From Symbiodinium natans (taxonomy: Eukaryota; Sar; Dinophyceae; Suessiales; Symbiodiniaceae), in NCBI GenBank assembly GCA_905221605.1, contig CAJNDS010000136.1:292501-312500 (forward strand): 20,000 bases of DNA, written 5' to 3'. Position 1 is the stretch's first letter. Every line of letters starts with the position of its first letter. The notes below the pieces were generated by a model. That model saw only the letters and a list, made by a program, of their open reading frames with translations, was not told the DNA's origin and ran no database searches. Positions 11,724 through 19,258 of the stretch are shown one piece after another. The translations under genes were made by a program, and so were the position numbers.

Positions 11724-14700
11724 GCATCTAGGTCGGACCTTGGGACATTTTGGATTTTTTGGGGTTAAGAGAATCATAATTATTCATGAACATTTTTCAG
11801 GGGACTTAAGGTAGGACCAATTGGGACATTTTGGATTTCTGGGGTCTAAGAGAATCATATTCATGAACCTTTTTCAGAGGGCTTAACAGCTTAAGGTAGG
11901 TTCTTGGGACATTTTGGGTTTTTGGCTTTAAGAGAATTCATATTTATGAACCTTTTTCAGAGTAGTAGGGGCCAACCTAGGAATGAAACGGGAGACACCA
12001 GCCTGGATGCGGAGCTGGTGATAGAGGCGCGGGGCGCCTCTTGGGGGCGGTTGGGTTTCGGGTTGATGCTTGAGAACTCGCGGGCCTGGCATGAGAGGTC
12101 TCGACCTCGGATTTGCGGATTGTTTTTTTACATTAAATTTGTGTGTGTGTGTGTGCGTGTTTGTGGTGCAGCTTTGTGATGCAGCCTGCCCTTCAGGCAG
12201 CCGGCGAGGAGAACGTAGTGCTCATCAACGGCTGCGCTTGCTGTCAGATTCGGCGCGACCTGAGGGATCGGCTCTGCCACCTGCGAGAAAGAGGTCTGGG
12301 CGACACGGAGGGCGTCGTCATTGTGCCTGGCACGCGGTCTAAGAGCCATTTTGCGCTTGATGACTTGCATCTTTCCCTGAACCCTGGAACCCTGTGAAAC
12401 CACACGCAAGGCACGCAAGCCAGTCAGAACCCTCATCATGTTATACTATGTTATCACATTGATATACGGTTCCTTTTTATGCTATATTGATTATCTTATT
12501 ATATTGTTACATCAATAGAGTAATATGTATTATTATTACTACTACTACTACTATTAGTAGCATTATTAGTATTCTTATTATTATTAACATTAAGAAGTAA
12601 TACTTATTTTAGTTATTACTATTACTACTATTATTATTGTTATTATTAATTGTTGTTAATTATTATTATGATTATTCATTATTATGATTATTCATTATCA
12701 TCATTCATTATTATGCATTCTTATTCATTATTATTCATGATTATGATTGTTTGTTGTTCTTATTAAACGGTCATATTATTTGTTTCACATTTTTTTTTTG
12801 TATTGTATTGTGTTATTATATTATTGTAATATCACATTATTAGATCATTATAGTATTCTATTTCAATTTGTTTAGCGTAATGTATTAGCATATGATTAAA
12901 TTCGTATCTAGGTATCTTCTTGTCGTATTATATTGCTATATTGCAATATTGTTGTATGCTCATATTCTTCTATTGTTATGTGAACATATTAATAGAGTAC
13001 TGTACTATTAGAATACTAGAATATTTTTTTATCCTATGGTTCTAGCAACACATTTTTATATTCTTAGGGTTTAGGGTTTAGGGTTTAGGGTTTAGGGTTT
13101 ACGGGTATATTCTTTATATTTAGCCTCAAGCCGCAAAAGCCATGGGATGGAGGAGTGCTGTGGTCTGGCAGACCCGCGCGCGGTGGTGAAAACCTTCCTC
13201 CTTGATGAGGACAGTCGTGCATCGCTGTCGGGTTTAGGGTTTGGGGTTTGGGGTTTAGGGTTTGGGGTTTGGGGTTTGGGGTTTAGGGTTTTTGGGGTCT
13301 GTGGTTTAGGGTTTAGGGGATGTGTGTGGGTGTTGAGCTTCAGTTTGCAGAGTACCCACTCCGAGTCAGAAGCCTTGTCCGATCAGTGACCACGCACATC
13401 CCTGGAGCTGCTGTTGAGAGCTTGACGCCTGTACTGCGGCCTCTAAGGCCTGGAGCAAGAACTCACGATCCCTCCCTCGAAGCCTTGAAGTCCCAAACCC
13501 CAAGACACCTCGAACCGGTCTGTTTGGAGAGCTTCGCCCCCCCGGAGGAGATGAAGAGATCTCTGCAGATCCAGGAGGTCGTTGCCGTCATCGATGCCGC
13601 CCACGTCAGCCGGCACCTCCTCGCAAGCACCTCCACCCCGGCCGCGCGGCTCGTGGAGGCGCAGATTGCCCTTGCCTCGGTCCTCTTGCTGAACAAGATG
13701 GACCAGTGCAGGTCCCATGACTTCGAGGCTTTGCGCAAGGCCATCAGGGAGATCAACCCCGCGGAAGTGCGGCCCTGCAGCTACTGTGAGGTGGACTTCG
13801 GCGTACTCCAGGGAGGTGGGTGCAAACCGTGGCTCGGTCCAGGGGCATGGTCGCCTTACAGGGCCTTGTCTGAGGACATCCAGATGCAAAGCGTCTGCAT
13901 ACCCCAGGACGTCAGATATCCAGGTAGCCCAGTGGTACCCCTTTTCCCTTTTTTTGGGTTTCAAGGTTCCCTTATAAAGTAACTATCCCACAAAAGGGGA
14001 CTGGGCTACCCAGATATATGTGAGAGATGTGAGAGCTCTTGCAGAGCACTAGCCCCTGGAGCGCTTCTGATGATTTCTTAGATTAGCTCTGTCGTGCTCT
14101 GTCGTTTCAAGCCCGGCAAGGACCCACAGCCTGTTGCAGAGAGCAGCACAGCAGGTCGCCCCCAGATTCGATGCATTTCTGTGCGCATCCAGGGCAACCT
14201 GGATTTGGATGCGTTCAACCGCTGGGTTCTGCGCACGCTGCAGGATATGGACGACGCTTTGGCGTTCGTGTTTAGCAGCTTTCTTGCTAAAGCTTGCACT
14301 GCCTTCTACGCCCTCAACCCCCCGCAAGCTCTCCTGCAGAACCCTCAACCCTAAACCCGCAACCCAAACCGACGAGATCAGCCGAGGTGATGCGGGCCAA
14401 GGGAGTGCTGGCCATCTCGGGCTACGACGCCAAGTTTGCGTTTCAAGCCGTCCACGCTGCGTTTGACGGCACGGTCGCCCTGACTGCGAAGTGGGGGCAG
14501 GCTTACGGCTGTTGGCTAGCAGGGAAGTAGGGGGCCCGATCTAGACCCCTTAAGGGAGTATATAGGGTAACTCAGTCCCCCATTCCCTAAACCCTAACCC
14601 CTAACCCCTAACCCCTAAACCCTAAACCCTAAACCCTAAACCCTAAACCCTCCCCCCTAAACCCTATTAAAACAGTAAGCAGGAGGAGCAGCGCTTCTCA

Positions 14701-14772
14701 GACGTGGTGGTCGTCGGCTACGAGGTGCAAGCCGATCTGGTTGAGCACGGGCTCAGGAGATGCAGAGCTTAG
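11608..14772 (+). CDS. CobW/COG0523 GTPase, ZNG1/CBWD-like zinc metallochaperone (about 8 exons)
   Basis: This is a G3E-class P-loop GTPase. In the ZNG1/CBWD branch such proteins use GTP hydrolysis to hand zinc to client enzymes, notably methionine aminopeptidase 1; in other branches they serve cobalamin or other metal pathways. Visible motifs in order: Walker A GFLGSGKTTL (exon 1), NETGDTSLDAEL matching the family's NEfG..giD..l, the metal-binding GCACC (CxCC; exon 3), ECCGLADP at the ExxG switch (exon 4), VVAVIDAAH and NKMD (exon 5), then the CobW C-terminal domain (ISVRIQGNLDLDAF, MRAKGVLAISG, FSDVVVVGY). The exons give about 335 residues, normal for the family. Exons: 11608-11723, 11981-12017, 12185-12322, 13153-13226, 13559-13815, 14082-14267, 14387-14500, 14683-14772 (TAG). 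Introns 1 and 7 are GC-AG. The exon 5/6 junction and exact exon 2/3 ends are not settled. All key residues are present, so it is probably functional; which clade it belongs to is undecided. Confidence 0.9.
11731..11962 (+). repeat. Three tandem 81-83 bp repeats in CobW intron 1
   Basis: Units begin at about 11740, 11821 and 11904 with TTGGGACATTTTGG and contain AAGAGAAT...ATTCATGAAC and a terminal CTTTTTCAG. Units 2 and 3 are preceded by AAG|GTAGG, unit 1 by TAG|GTCGG. So each unit looks like a complete miniature intron, GT to CAG, with 10-18 bp between them. Confidence 0.85.
11981..12017 (+). CDS. CobW exon 2 (NExG-like segment)
   Basis: A 37-base exon after CAACCTAG, reading NETGDTSLDAEL, with GTGATA as donor. 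An alternative end at 12019 with a GA donor would add V and join an earlier acceptor of exon 3 (12172). Confidence 0.75.
12185..12322 (+). CDS. CobW exon 3 (GCACC metal motif)
   Basis: It reads PALQAAGEENVVLINGCACC, then QIRRDLRDRLCHLRERGLGD and TEGVVI. It is preceded by a T/GT-rich tract and GTGCAG...ATGCAG; two acceptors (12171, 12184) are possible. It ends ATT|GTGCCT. The minus-strand frame over it is a shadow. Confidence 0.85.
12425..13062. other. AT-rich low-complexity island within CobW intron 3
   Basis: About 620 bp of ATT/TAT/TTA-rich sequence, including (ACT)n at 12537-12552 and ATTATGATTATTC repeats around 12660-12700. It is strongly different from the GC-balanced surroundings and has no coding capacity. 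A TTTAGGG array (13064-13101) abuts its right edge. Confidence 0.85.
13153..13226 (+). CDS. CobW exon 4 (ExxG/GLADP)
   Basis: After GATGGAG it reads ECCGLADPRAVVKTFLLDED and then SRAS, leaving CT before GTCGGG. Joined to exon 3 this gives VVIECCGLADP, matching the family's iiiEtsGladP. The TTTAGGG/TTTGGGG array 13231-13318 fills the start of intron 4. Confidence 0.85.
13559..13815 (+). CDS. CobW exon 5 (VID and NKxD motifs)
   Basis: It reads SLQIQEVVAVIDAAHVSRHL, ASVLLLNKMDQC (NKxD guanine specificity) and EVDFGVLQ, ending GGAG|GTGGGT. The start may be the AG at 13558, or 13568 or 13574. The frame is open far upstream (from 13320) but that part does not match the family. Confidence 0.85.
13913..14017. 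mobile_element. MITE with 11 bp terminal inverted repeats and 7 bp target duplication
   Basis: GGTAGCCCAGT (13923-13933) and ACTGGGCTACC (14000-14010) are perfect inverted repeats; the direct repeat CAGATAT flanks the insertion at 13913-13919 and 14011-14017. The element is 88-91 bp, non-coding and lies in CobW intron 5. It is family 1 copy 3; see 6531-6655 and 11503-11623. Confidence 0.8.
14082..14267 (+). CDS. CobW exon 6 (start of C-terminal domain)
   Basis: The frame VVLCRFKPGKDPQP..., then GRPQIRCISVRIQGNLDLDA and FNRWVLRTLQ, matches the beta strand and DLDAF signature of the CobW C-terminal domain. TAG at 14079-14081 limits the upstream extent. The end at TTC|GTGTTT is chosen by phase; CAG|GATATG is an alternative. 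Confidence 0.75.
14387..14500 (+). CDS. CobW exon 7
   Basis: It reads VMRAKGVLAISGYDAKFAFQ, then AVHAAFDGTVALTAKWGQ, matching the RxKGil and W segments of the family. The donor is CAG|GCTTAC, a GC type. Joined to exon 8 it gives WGQEEQRFSDVV. Confidence 0.85.
14586..14667 (-). repeat. CCCTAAA/CCCCTAA array in CobW intron 7
   Basis: About 11 units, the first ones CCCCTAA. It sits between the GC donor and the acceptor AAGCAG at 14682. Confidence 0.9.
14683..14772 (+). CDS. CobW exon 8 with stop
   Basis: After AAGCAG it reads EEQRFSDVVVVGYEVQADLV, then EHGLRRCRA and TAG at 14770-14772. This is the conserved last strand and helix of the family. Confidence 0.85.
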   Translation, partial: EEQRFSDVVVVGYEVQADLVEHGLRRCRA

Positions 14773-14775
14773 GAT

Positions 14776-14912
14776 TGTAGAAAGCCTAAACTTACAGTAA
14801 ACCCTAAACCCGAAACCCTAAACCCTAAACCCTAAACCCTAAACCCTGAACCCTAATCCCTAAACCCTGAACCCTAAACCCTGAACTGCAGAAAGCCTAA
14901 ACCTACAGTGAA
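14776..14912 (-). repeat. CCCTAAA array flanked by 26 bp direct repeats
   Basis: TGTAGAAAGCCTAAACTTACAGTAAA (halves at 14776-14801) recurs at 14887-14912 as TGCAGAAAGCCTAAACCTAC..., with three changes. The array between contains CCCTAAA, CCCTGAA and CCCGAAA units. This is the same arrangement as 5655-5764 and it lies right after the CobW stop codon. Confidence 0.85.
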
Positions 14913-14919
14913 CTCCAGA

Positions 14920-14993
14920 AAGCTGGAACATGGTTTAGGATGGTTAGAGCTGGGATTCCCTTTAGTATACCTTTTGGGGTAAAGGGATAAGGG
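14920..14993. mobile_element. Short inverted-repeat element
   Basis: AGCTGGAACA...GATTCCCTTTA pairs with TAAAGGGATAAGGGTGTTCCAACT. It is about 74 bp and non-coding; no target duplication was recognised. Confidence 0.45.
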
Positions 14994-15005
14994 TGTTCCA
15001 ACTTT

Positions 15006-15447
15006 TTGGAATGTACTGCACGCCCTAAGCCGGTGAGTCAGAACCTCCTCGGGCTAGAGAACCCCGAGCACCCCCCTGGATTTCTTAGTGCTTCTACCTG
15101 CCAGGGCCTTTATGTAGCCCTGCTGTGGCTTATCGCACATCCAATTGTAGCTTCGAATGTTTACTGGAGGGTGGTTTCAAATTTCTGGTTCCTTTTTTGG
15201 ACATCCATGCGGGTACGCTCCTTTTACTTACTTAGCCAGTAGTTGAACTTTAAATGTGGCGGTTTTCGGATTTGCTAGGGAAATAAAGTTTAACCCTTTG
15301 CATGCCTTGAATATTGGAGACCTACGCATAGTGTTGGCATTAACAAATGCCTCTGCATCGCGATGGCAGTCAGCTTTTCTGCAAGAGCCACAAGAGCTCA
15401 AGGCGTGCCTCGTTGTTGGGAGCCTCCCGAAAGCTTTATGTCAGTAG
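15006..15447 (+). CDS. Two consecutive open frames, hypothetical and partly hydrophobic
   Basis: The first frame (open from about 14988 to TAG at 15240-15242) contains a hydrophobic stretch, GLYVALLWLIAHPIVA and NFWFLFW. The second (GTG at 15256 to TAG at 15445-15447) reads VAVFGFAREIKFNPLHALNI and LRIVLALTNAS. Third-position GC is lower than in the CobW exons. A consensus donor CCG|GTGAGTCAG sits at 15032, so the first frame may be partly intron. Their function, and whether they belong to the 15476-18894 model, is unknown. Confidence 0.3.
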
Positions 15448-15475
15448 TTATGGCTTTTCGGAGGAGTAAGTTAAG

Positions 15476-17099
15476 GAAGTGCGGGCAGCCCTGAAGAGGA
15501 TGTCCGGAAGAGATATCCTGCCGGGCGGTCAGGAGGTTTCTTGCTCGGCTTAGAACGCGTCTCTGCGATGCGTGGGCCAGCTGTGCCAGAGAAAAATGAC
15601 TCCGGCATTCAGGGTTCAGGGTTCAGGGTTCAGGGTTCAGGGTTTAGGGTTTAGGGTTTAGGGTTTAGGCTTTATGGTGCCCAAAGCCGCTTCATGAAGC
15701 AGTGGCCCAAGAAAGCTATTAGGGATCCCAGGGGTGTTGAATTCTCTTGGGCAGGTGCAAGAAGGGTTCAGGGTTGAGGGTGAACCTTAACTTCCCTAAG
15801 AAGTCCCGAAGCCCAAATCCCTAAAGCCTAAAGCCCTAAAGCCTATAAAGCCTATAAGCCCTATAAACCCTATAAACCCTATAAACCCTATACATAAACC
15901 CTATAAACCCTATAAACCCTATAAACCCTATAAACCCTACAAGCCCTATAAGCCCTATAAGCCCCTAAACCCCTAAACCCCTAAACCCCCTAGAGCCCCA
16001 TCCCTTCGGAAGGACTGCGGAGGGGCGGCTTCGGTCGATGACCTGCTCCTCGGCAGACACGTTTAGGGTTTAGGGTTTAGGGTTTAGGGTTTAGGGTTTA
16101 GGGCTGGCTCCGGGCTTACAGCTCTGAAGGCCAAGCCCCGAGCTTAAATGCAAAGCCGGCTCGGGTTTTGAGGTGGAGGGGTTTAGGGTTTTAGGGTTTT
16201 AGGGTTTTAGGGTTTAGGGTTTAGGGTTTAGGGTTTAGGGTTTAAGGTTTAGGGTTTAGGGTTTAGGGGTTTAGGGCTAACAGCAAGAGTCCGGGTTGCA
16301 AAAGGCTAGAAGCCTAAACCGCCCAAACCCTTGGTCTGGCGAGGGGGAGGTAGGTCACTGGTCCATGAGACTGATGAGCCAACGCTGATGACAGGGCCAT
16401 GAGGTGAAGACGGGATTTATTGCCATGTTGTGTTGTGAGTTGCGGTTTTGCATCGAAAACGCACCCCGAACTTTAGAAGAACTTTCGCCTCACAAGGGGA
16501 AGCGTTCTGTCCTGACATTCCCAGCCGCCCGACCTAAACCCTAAATCCTTGCCAAAGAACCCTAAACGTTGAGTTACGTGTTTGCAAGGTGGGGTAGCTT
16601 CCAGCAAGTTTCCACCTGCCTCCACCGGGCCTTTGGTTTCGGCGCGGAGGCGCAAGAGGGTGTTGGGCTTGGGGGTTTTTGGGGGACTTAGGGACGTTTA
16701 GGGTTTCGGGGACTCTATCCCTAAACCCTAAACCCTATAACCCTAAGTATAACCCTAAACCCTTACAAAAAGAGGCGCTCAGGGTTCAGGTTTTGGTTTC
16801 TGGCATTTGTCCGTGCCCAGGCACGGAGGCCAGGGGCTTGAATTCAAGGCGTCAGGCCTTGAACCCTACACTCTACACGCTGAACCCTAAAACCCTAAAC
16901 CCCAAACCCTAAACCCCAAACCCTAAACCCTAAACCCCAAACCCCAAACCCTAAACCCTAAACCCTGAGCCGGTGCCGTCAGAGGCCGAAGCAGCAAGCA
17001 AGTTCAAGATGCTGTGCCTGGGATTCTCTGGGCTCCCTGAGTCTTGGGTGTTGGGGTTTAGGGTTTAGGGTTTAGGGTTTAGGGTTTAGGGTTTAGGGT

Positions 17100-17131
<32 letters not shown>

Positions 17132-17661
17132 GGTTTAGGGCTTAGGGCTGAGGGTTTAGGGTTTAGGGTTTAGGGTTTAGGGTTTAGGTGGGAAAATATC
17201 CTAAACCCTAAAGCTTAAAACCTACTCCCTGAACCCCTCTTCTGGGCGGAACCACAGAGCTTCGAAGTTCCAGTCGTTTGGGGATGAAGGGCATCTCTGT
17301 TGATCACAGCGTGCCTGTGCTTTTCGCTGCAACGAAATGGGTAGTTCTCTACTTGCTCTACTTCGAGATCCTTTGTCAAGGGTGCAGCACTATACAGAGG
17401 GCCCCTAAAAGGACTCTAATGTAGAGGACTAGGGTCAGCTGGCACAAAAAGTGTTGCGGGGCTTGTTCGCGAACATTGAATCAAGGTGGGACATTGGCGA
17501 AAACACCTGGCGACCTGGCTCGACTTAAATAAGCTTGCTGTGCGGAAAAGGCGGGTTCTTCAAAGGTAAGGGCGTTGGACTACGTGTGAAGGTCTGGCTT
17601 GTTGAGGGCATGTGTGTGAGGGCTAAGGGTTTAGGGTTTAATCAGGGAGGGAGGGAGAGGG

Positions 17662-17718
<57 letters not shown>

Positions 17719-18894
17719 AGCGAGAGAGAGCGAGAGAGAGAGGGAGAGGGAGAGGAGAGGGAGAAGAGGGAGAGGGAGAGGGAGAGAGGAGAGGGAGAGA
17801 GGGGAGAGGGAGAGGAGAGGGAGAGGGAGAGGGAGAGGGAGAGGGAGAGCGAGGGAGGGAGGGAGGAGCGAGGGAGGGAGGGAGGGACGGAGGGAGGGAG
17901 GGAGGGAGGGAGGGTGGGAGTGGGTGGGAGTGGGTGGGAGTGGGTGGGAGTGGGTGGGAGAGCGGGAGAGTGGGAGAGCGGGAGAGCGGGAAAGGGAAGA
18001 GGGGAGGGGGGGGGAGGGAGAGGGGGAGGGAGAGGGAGGCACAGGGAGCAGAAGGAGAGAGGCTACCGGCTACTGTTCTCGAACGGCTGGCCCCCCGAGC
18101 CAAACCTTTCATAGGTGTCCCTACTAAAATCCTCTATTCTGCCCTTTTTAGGTTTCCCCCCCAAAACCCGAATGGAGAGAGAGGGGGGGGGGGTTACTGA
18201 GGGGAACCCATGCACCTTCTGTCTTGCCAAGGAAGCACTGCCACGCCACCTGGAAGCAGGCCGCCCGCGAGGAGACGCCGTCTTGGTGGGTAGTTTGCTC
18301 AGGCAGTCGAGGGGCTCCTAGAGTTTAGGGTTTAGGGTAGGGTTTAGGGTCTAGGGTCTAGGGGTTAGGGTTTTTCAGTTGAGGGTTTAGGGTTTAGGGT
18401 TTCGGGTTTAGGGTTTAGGGTTTAGGGTTTAGGGTTTAGGGTTGAGGTTTGTTTCACGGTTGTCGCTTGAGGAGCGCGAGCGCCGCAAACGCGCGCCATG
18501 GACCAAGTGGAGCATTCCTGTGAGCCTTAGCTGCATGGGCTGCTCACGACCGGGCAGCAGGGGATAGCTGATGGTTCCTAGTCAGGGCATTTTGGGTGGG
18601 CTTTGGCCCACAGTAGGCAAGAGTGCAACTCACTGCTGGCTCCGCTCCCTCTACATCAGCACCCGCCAACCGTGTGTCATCTGAATAATTCTTAAGCACC
18701 AAGCACGGGGCCTTGCACAAGTTGAGGCACTTCCATGCTCGCACGGGAGGCCGCTAGTAGTGGCTGTCGCCACTCTCCTTTTGCCACCCCGTGCCCTTCC
18801 TCGAGATGTGTATGCCCGCATTGATTGGAGGATCTCGGAATCGCGTGTCATAGGCTCACGGACTGGCAAGGGGTATCAGGCTGAGTGTGGCTAG
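15476..18894 (+). CDS. Hypothetical spliced gene, about 15 candidate exons
   Basis: Proposed exons: 15476-15527, 15554-15613, 15662-15754, 15996-16060, 16102-16164, 16284-16349, 16477-16503, 16574-16659, 16821-16848, 16970-17047, 17260-17340, 17486-17565, 18062-18114, 18232-18285, 18440-18519 and 18697-18894 (TAG). Phases agree from 15476 to 16503 and from 16970 to the stop; the joins around 16574-16848 are unresolved. The strongest pieces are EVRAALKRMSGRDILPG, SRFMKQWPKKAIRDPRGVEF, VGHWRKHLATWLDLNKLAVR joined through AG|GTAAGG to LPATVLERLAPRAKPF, SLEERERRKRAPWTKWSIP before GTGAGC, and a 65-codon last exon. The long intron 17566-18061 contains the GA tract. The start codon was not found. 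No domain was recognised; a hydrophobic patch (PLVVAVATLLLPP) lies near the end. Confidence 0.4.
15610..15668 (+). repeat. TTCAGGG block followed by TTTAGGG block
   Basis: About five TTCAGGG units give way to four TTTAGGG units. Either an AG within the last units or TTTAG|G could be the acceptor for the next exon. Confidence 0.9.
15825..15990 (-). repeat. CCCTATAAA array with CCTAAAG and CCCCTAAA edges
   Basis: About 14 units of an A/T-extended telomeric derivative (CCCTATAAA), bounded by CCTAAAG units on the left and CCCCTAAA on the right, ending CCCCCTAG. Confidence 0.95.
16061..16283 (+). repeat. Two TTTAGGG arrays around a coding-like segment
   Basis: Arrays lie at 16061-16103 and 16181-16276 (the second begins with TTTTAGGG units). 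The segment between reads GWLRAYSSEGQAPSLNAKPA in the phase set by the previous exon. Confidence 0.9.
16350..16476. other. Intron-like spacer after a GTAGGT donor
   Basis: It starts with a near-consensus donor (GAG|GTAGGT) and ends with CCGAACTTTAG. The unique sequence in between has no telomeric repeat and no exon of its own, so it looks like a conventional intron. Confidence 0.45.
16715..16968 (-). repeat. CCCTAAA/CCCCAAA arrays around a microexon candidate
   Basis: Arrays lie at 16715-16766 and 16864-16968. Between them TTTGGTTTCTGGCATTTGTCCG TGCCCAG (broken for length) is a strong acceptor, followed by 28 bases to AAG|GCGTCA. Confidence 0.85.
17053..17188 (+). repeat. TTTAGGG array with an internal TTGAGGG block
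   Basis: Six TTTAGGG units, about six TTGAGGG units, then TTTAGGG again. The variant block shows local amplification. Confidence 0.95.
17341..17485. other. Intron-like spacer
   Basis: It follows TGG|GTAGTT. The frame stays open for another 27 codons (VVLYLLYFEILCQGCSTI), so exon 17260-17340 may be longer and end with TAG near 17430. No repeat array is present. Confidence 0.35.
17641..18052 (+). repeat. 400 bp polypurine tract (GA, GGGA, GGGAGTGGGT units)
   Basis: Successive blocks of (GA)n, GGGAGA, GGGAGG and a 10 bp unit GGGTGGGAGT are almost free of pyrimidines. Low-complexity frames on both strands (Glu/Arg/Gly or Ser/Leu/Pro) are repeat artefacts. Confidence 0.97.
18325..18440 (+). repeat. 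TTTAGGG array with variants
   Basis: Includes GGGTCTA and TTTCGGG variants. Its last TTTAG (18439) would be the acceptor of exon 18440-18519. Confidence 0.95.
18697..18894 (+). CDS. Candidate terminal exon of the 15476-18894 model
   Basis: Sixty-five codons run after ATAATTCTTAAG without ATG, reading HQARGLAQVEALPCSHGRPL, then VVAVATLLLPPRALPRDVYA and so on to TAG 18892-18894. The phase matches the exon ending at 18519. Overlapping minus-strand frames are judged shadows because they have no supporting splice signals. Confidence 0.45.
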   Translation, partial: HQARGLAQVEALPCSHGRPLVVAVATLLLPPRALPRDVYARIDWRISESRVIGSRTGKGYQAECG

Positions 18895-18972
18895 TATCCA
18901 TGCTTGCTCTTGGAAGTTGCCTTGGATGTTCCGTTTTTTGGTTACATTGTGGCTGTGTCATTCTGCAAACAG

Positions 18973-19068
18973 ATGCGGCAAGAGATCCTCCTGTATAGAC
19001 ATGTGCAGGCGGCGCTATGCATTGCATTTTCAATTACCTGTGCAGCCTGCCCTCGAGCCCATCCTTGA
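18973..19068 (+). CDS. Possible exon or small ORF (hypothetical)
   Basis: ATG at 18973 directly follows a CAAACAG acceptor-like site. The 31 codons MRQEILLYRHVQAALCIAFS... end with TGA at 19066-19068. It could be the first exon of the next gene (AG before ATG would suit spliced-leader addition) or an isolated small ORF. A longer alternative frame from GTG at 18887 to 19123 overlaps it. Confidence 0.3.
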   Translation: MRQEILLYRHVQAALCIAFSITCAACPRAHP

Positions 19069-19121
19069 CAGACAAGGTTTTCTTGGGACAGTTTTGGACG
19101 TTTCCTGTCTCCCGGGCCTCT

Positions 19122-19199
19122 AACCCTAAACCCTAAGCCGTAAACCTTAAACCCAGAACCCTTAACCCTTATACCCTAAACCCTAAACCCTAAACCCCG
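19122..19199 (-). repeat. Degenerate CCCTAAA array
   Basis: CCCTAAA, CCGTAAA, CCTTAAA and CCCTTAT units. A second degenerate array at 19799-19870 includes AAACACTGTAAACCC. Confidence 0.85.
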
Positions 19200-19258
19200 A
19201 AGCCTGAAGCCCCAAGCCGTCATCCCAAAAGCTGCATAAAAAACTCCCATGGAGGCAG

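Noticed and set aside
13443-13964. 173-codon minus-strand frame opposite CobW exon 5
   Set aside because: It is antisense to the conserved NKMD/VIDAAH exon, has no matching family features, and arises from the high third-position GC of that exon.
17535-18200. 221-codon Glu/Arg/Gly-rich protein and its minus-strand Ser/Pro-rich counterparts
   Set aside because: The long frame exists because the polypurine tract has no stop codons in any frame. Only its two ends (17535-17565 and 18062-18114) are kept, as parts of candidate exons.
18544-18869. Minus-strand frames opposite the last exon of the 15476-18894 model
   Set aside because: They have no splice support or recognised motif. The + strand frame fits the phase of the upstream exon, so these are treated as shadows, though with moderate certainty only.
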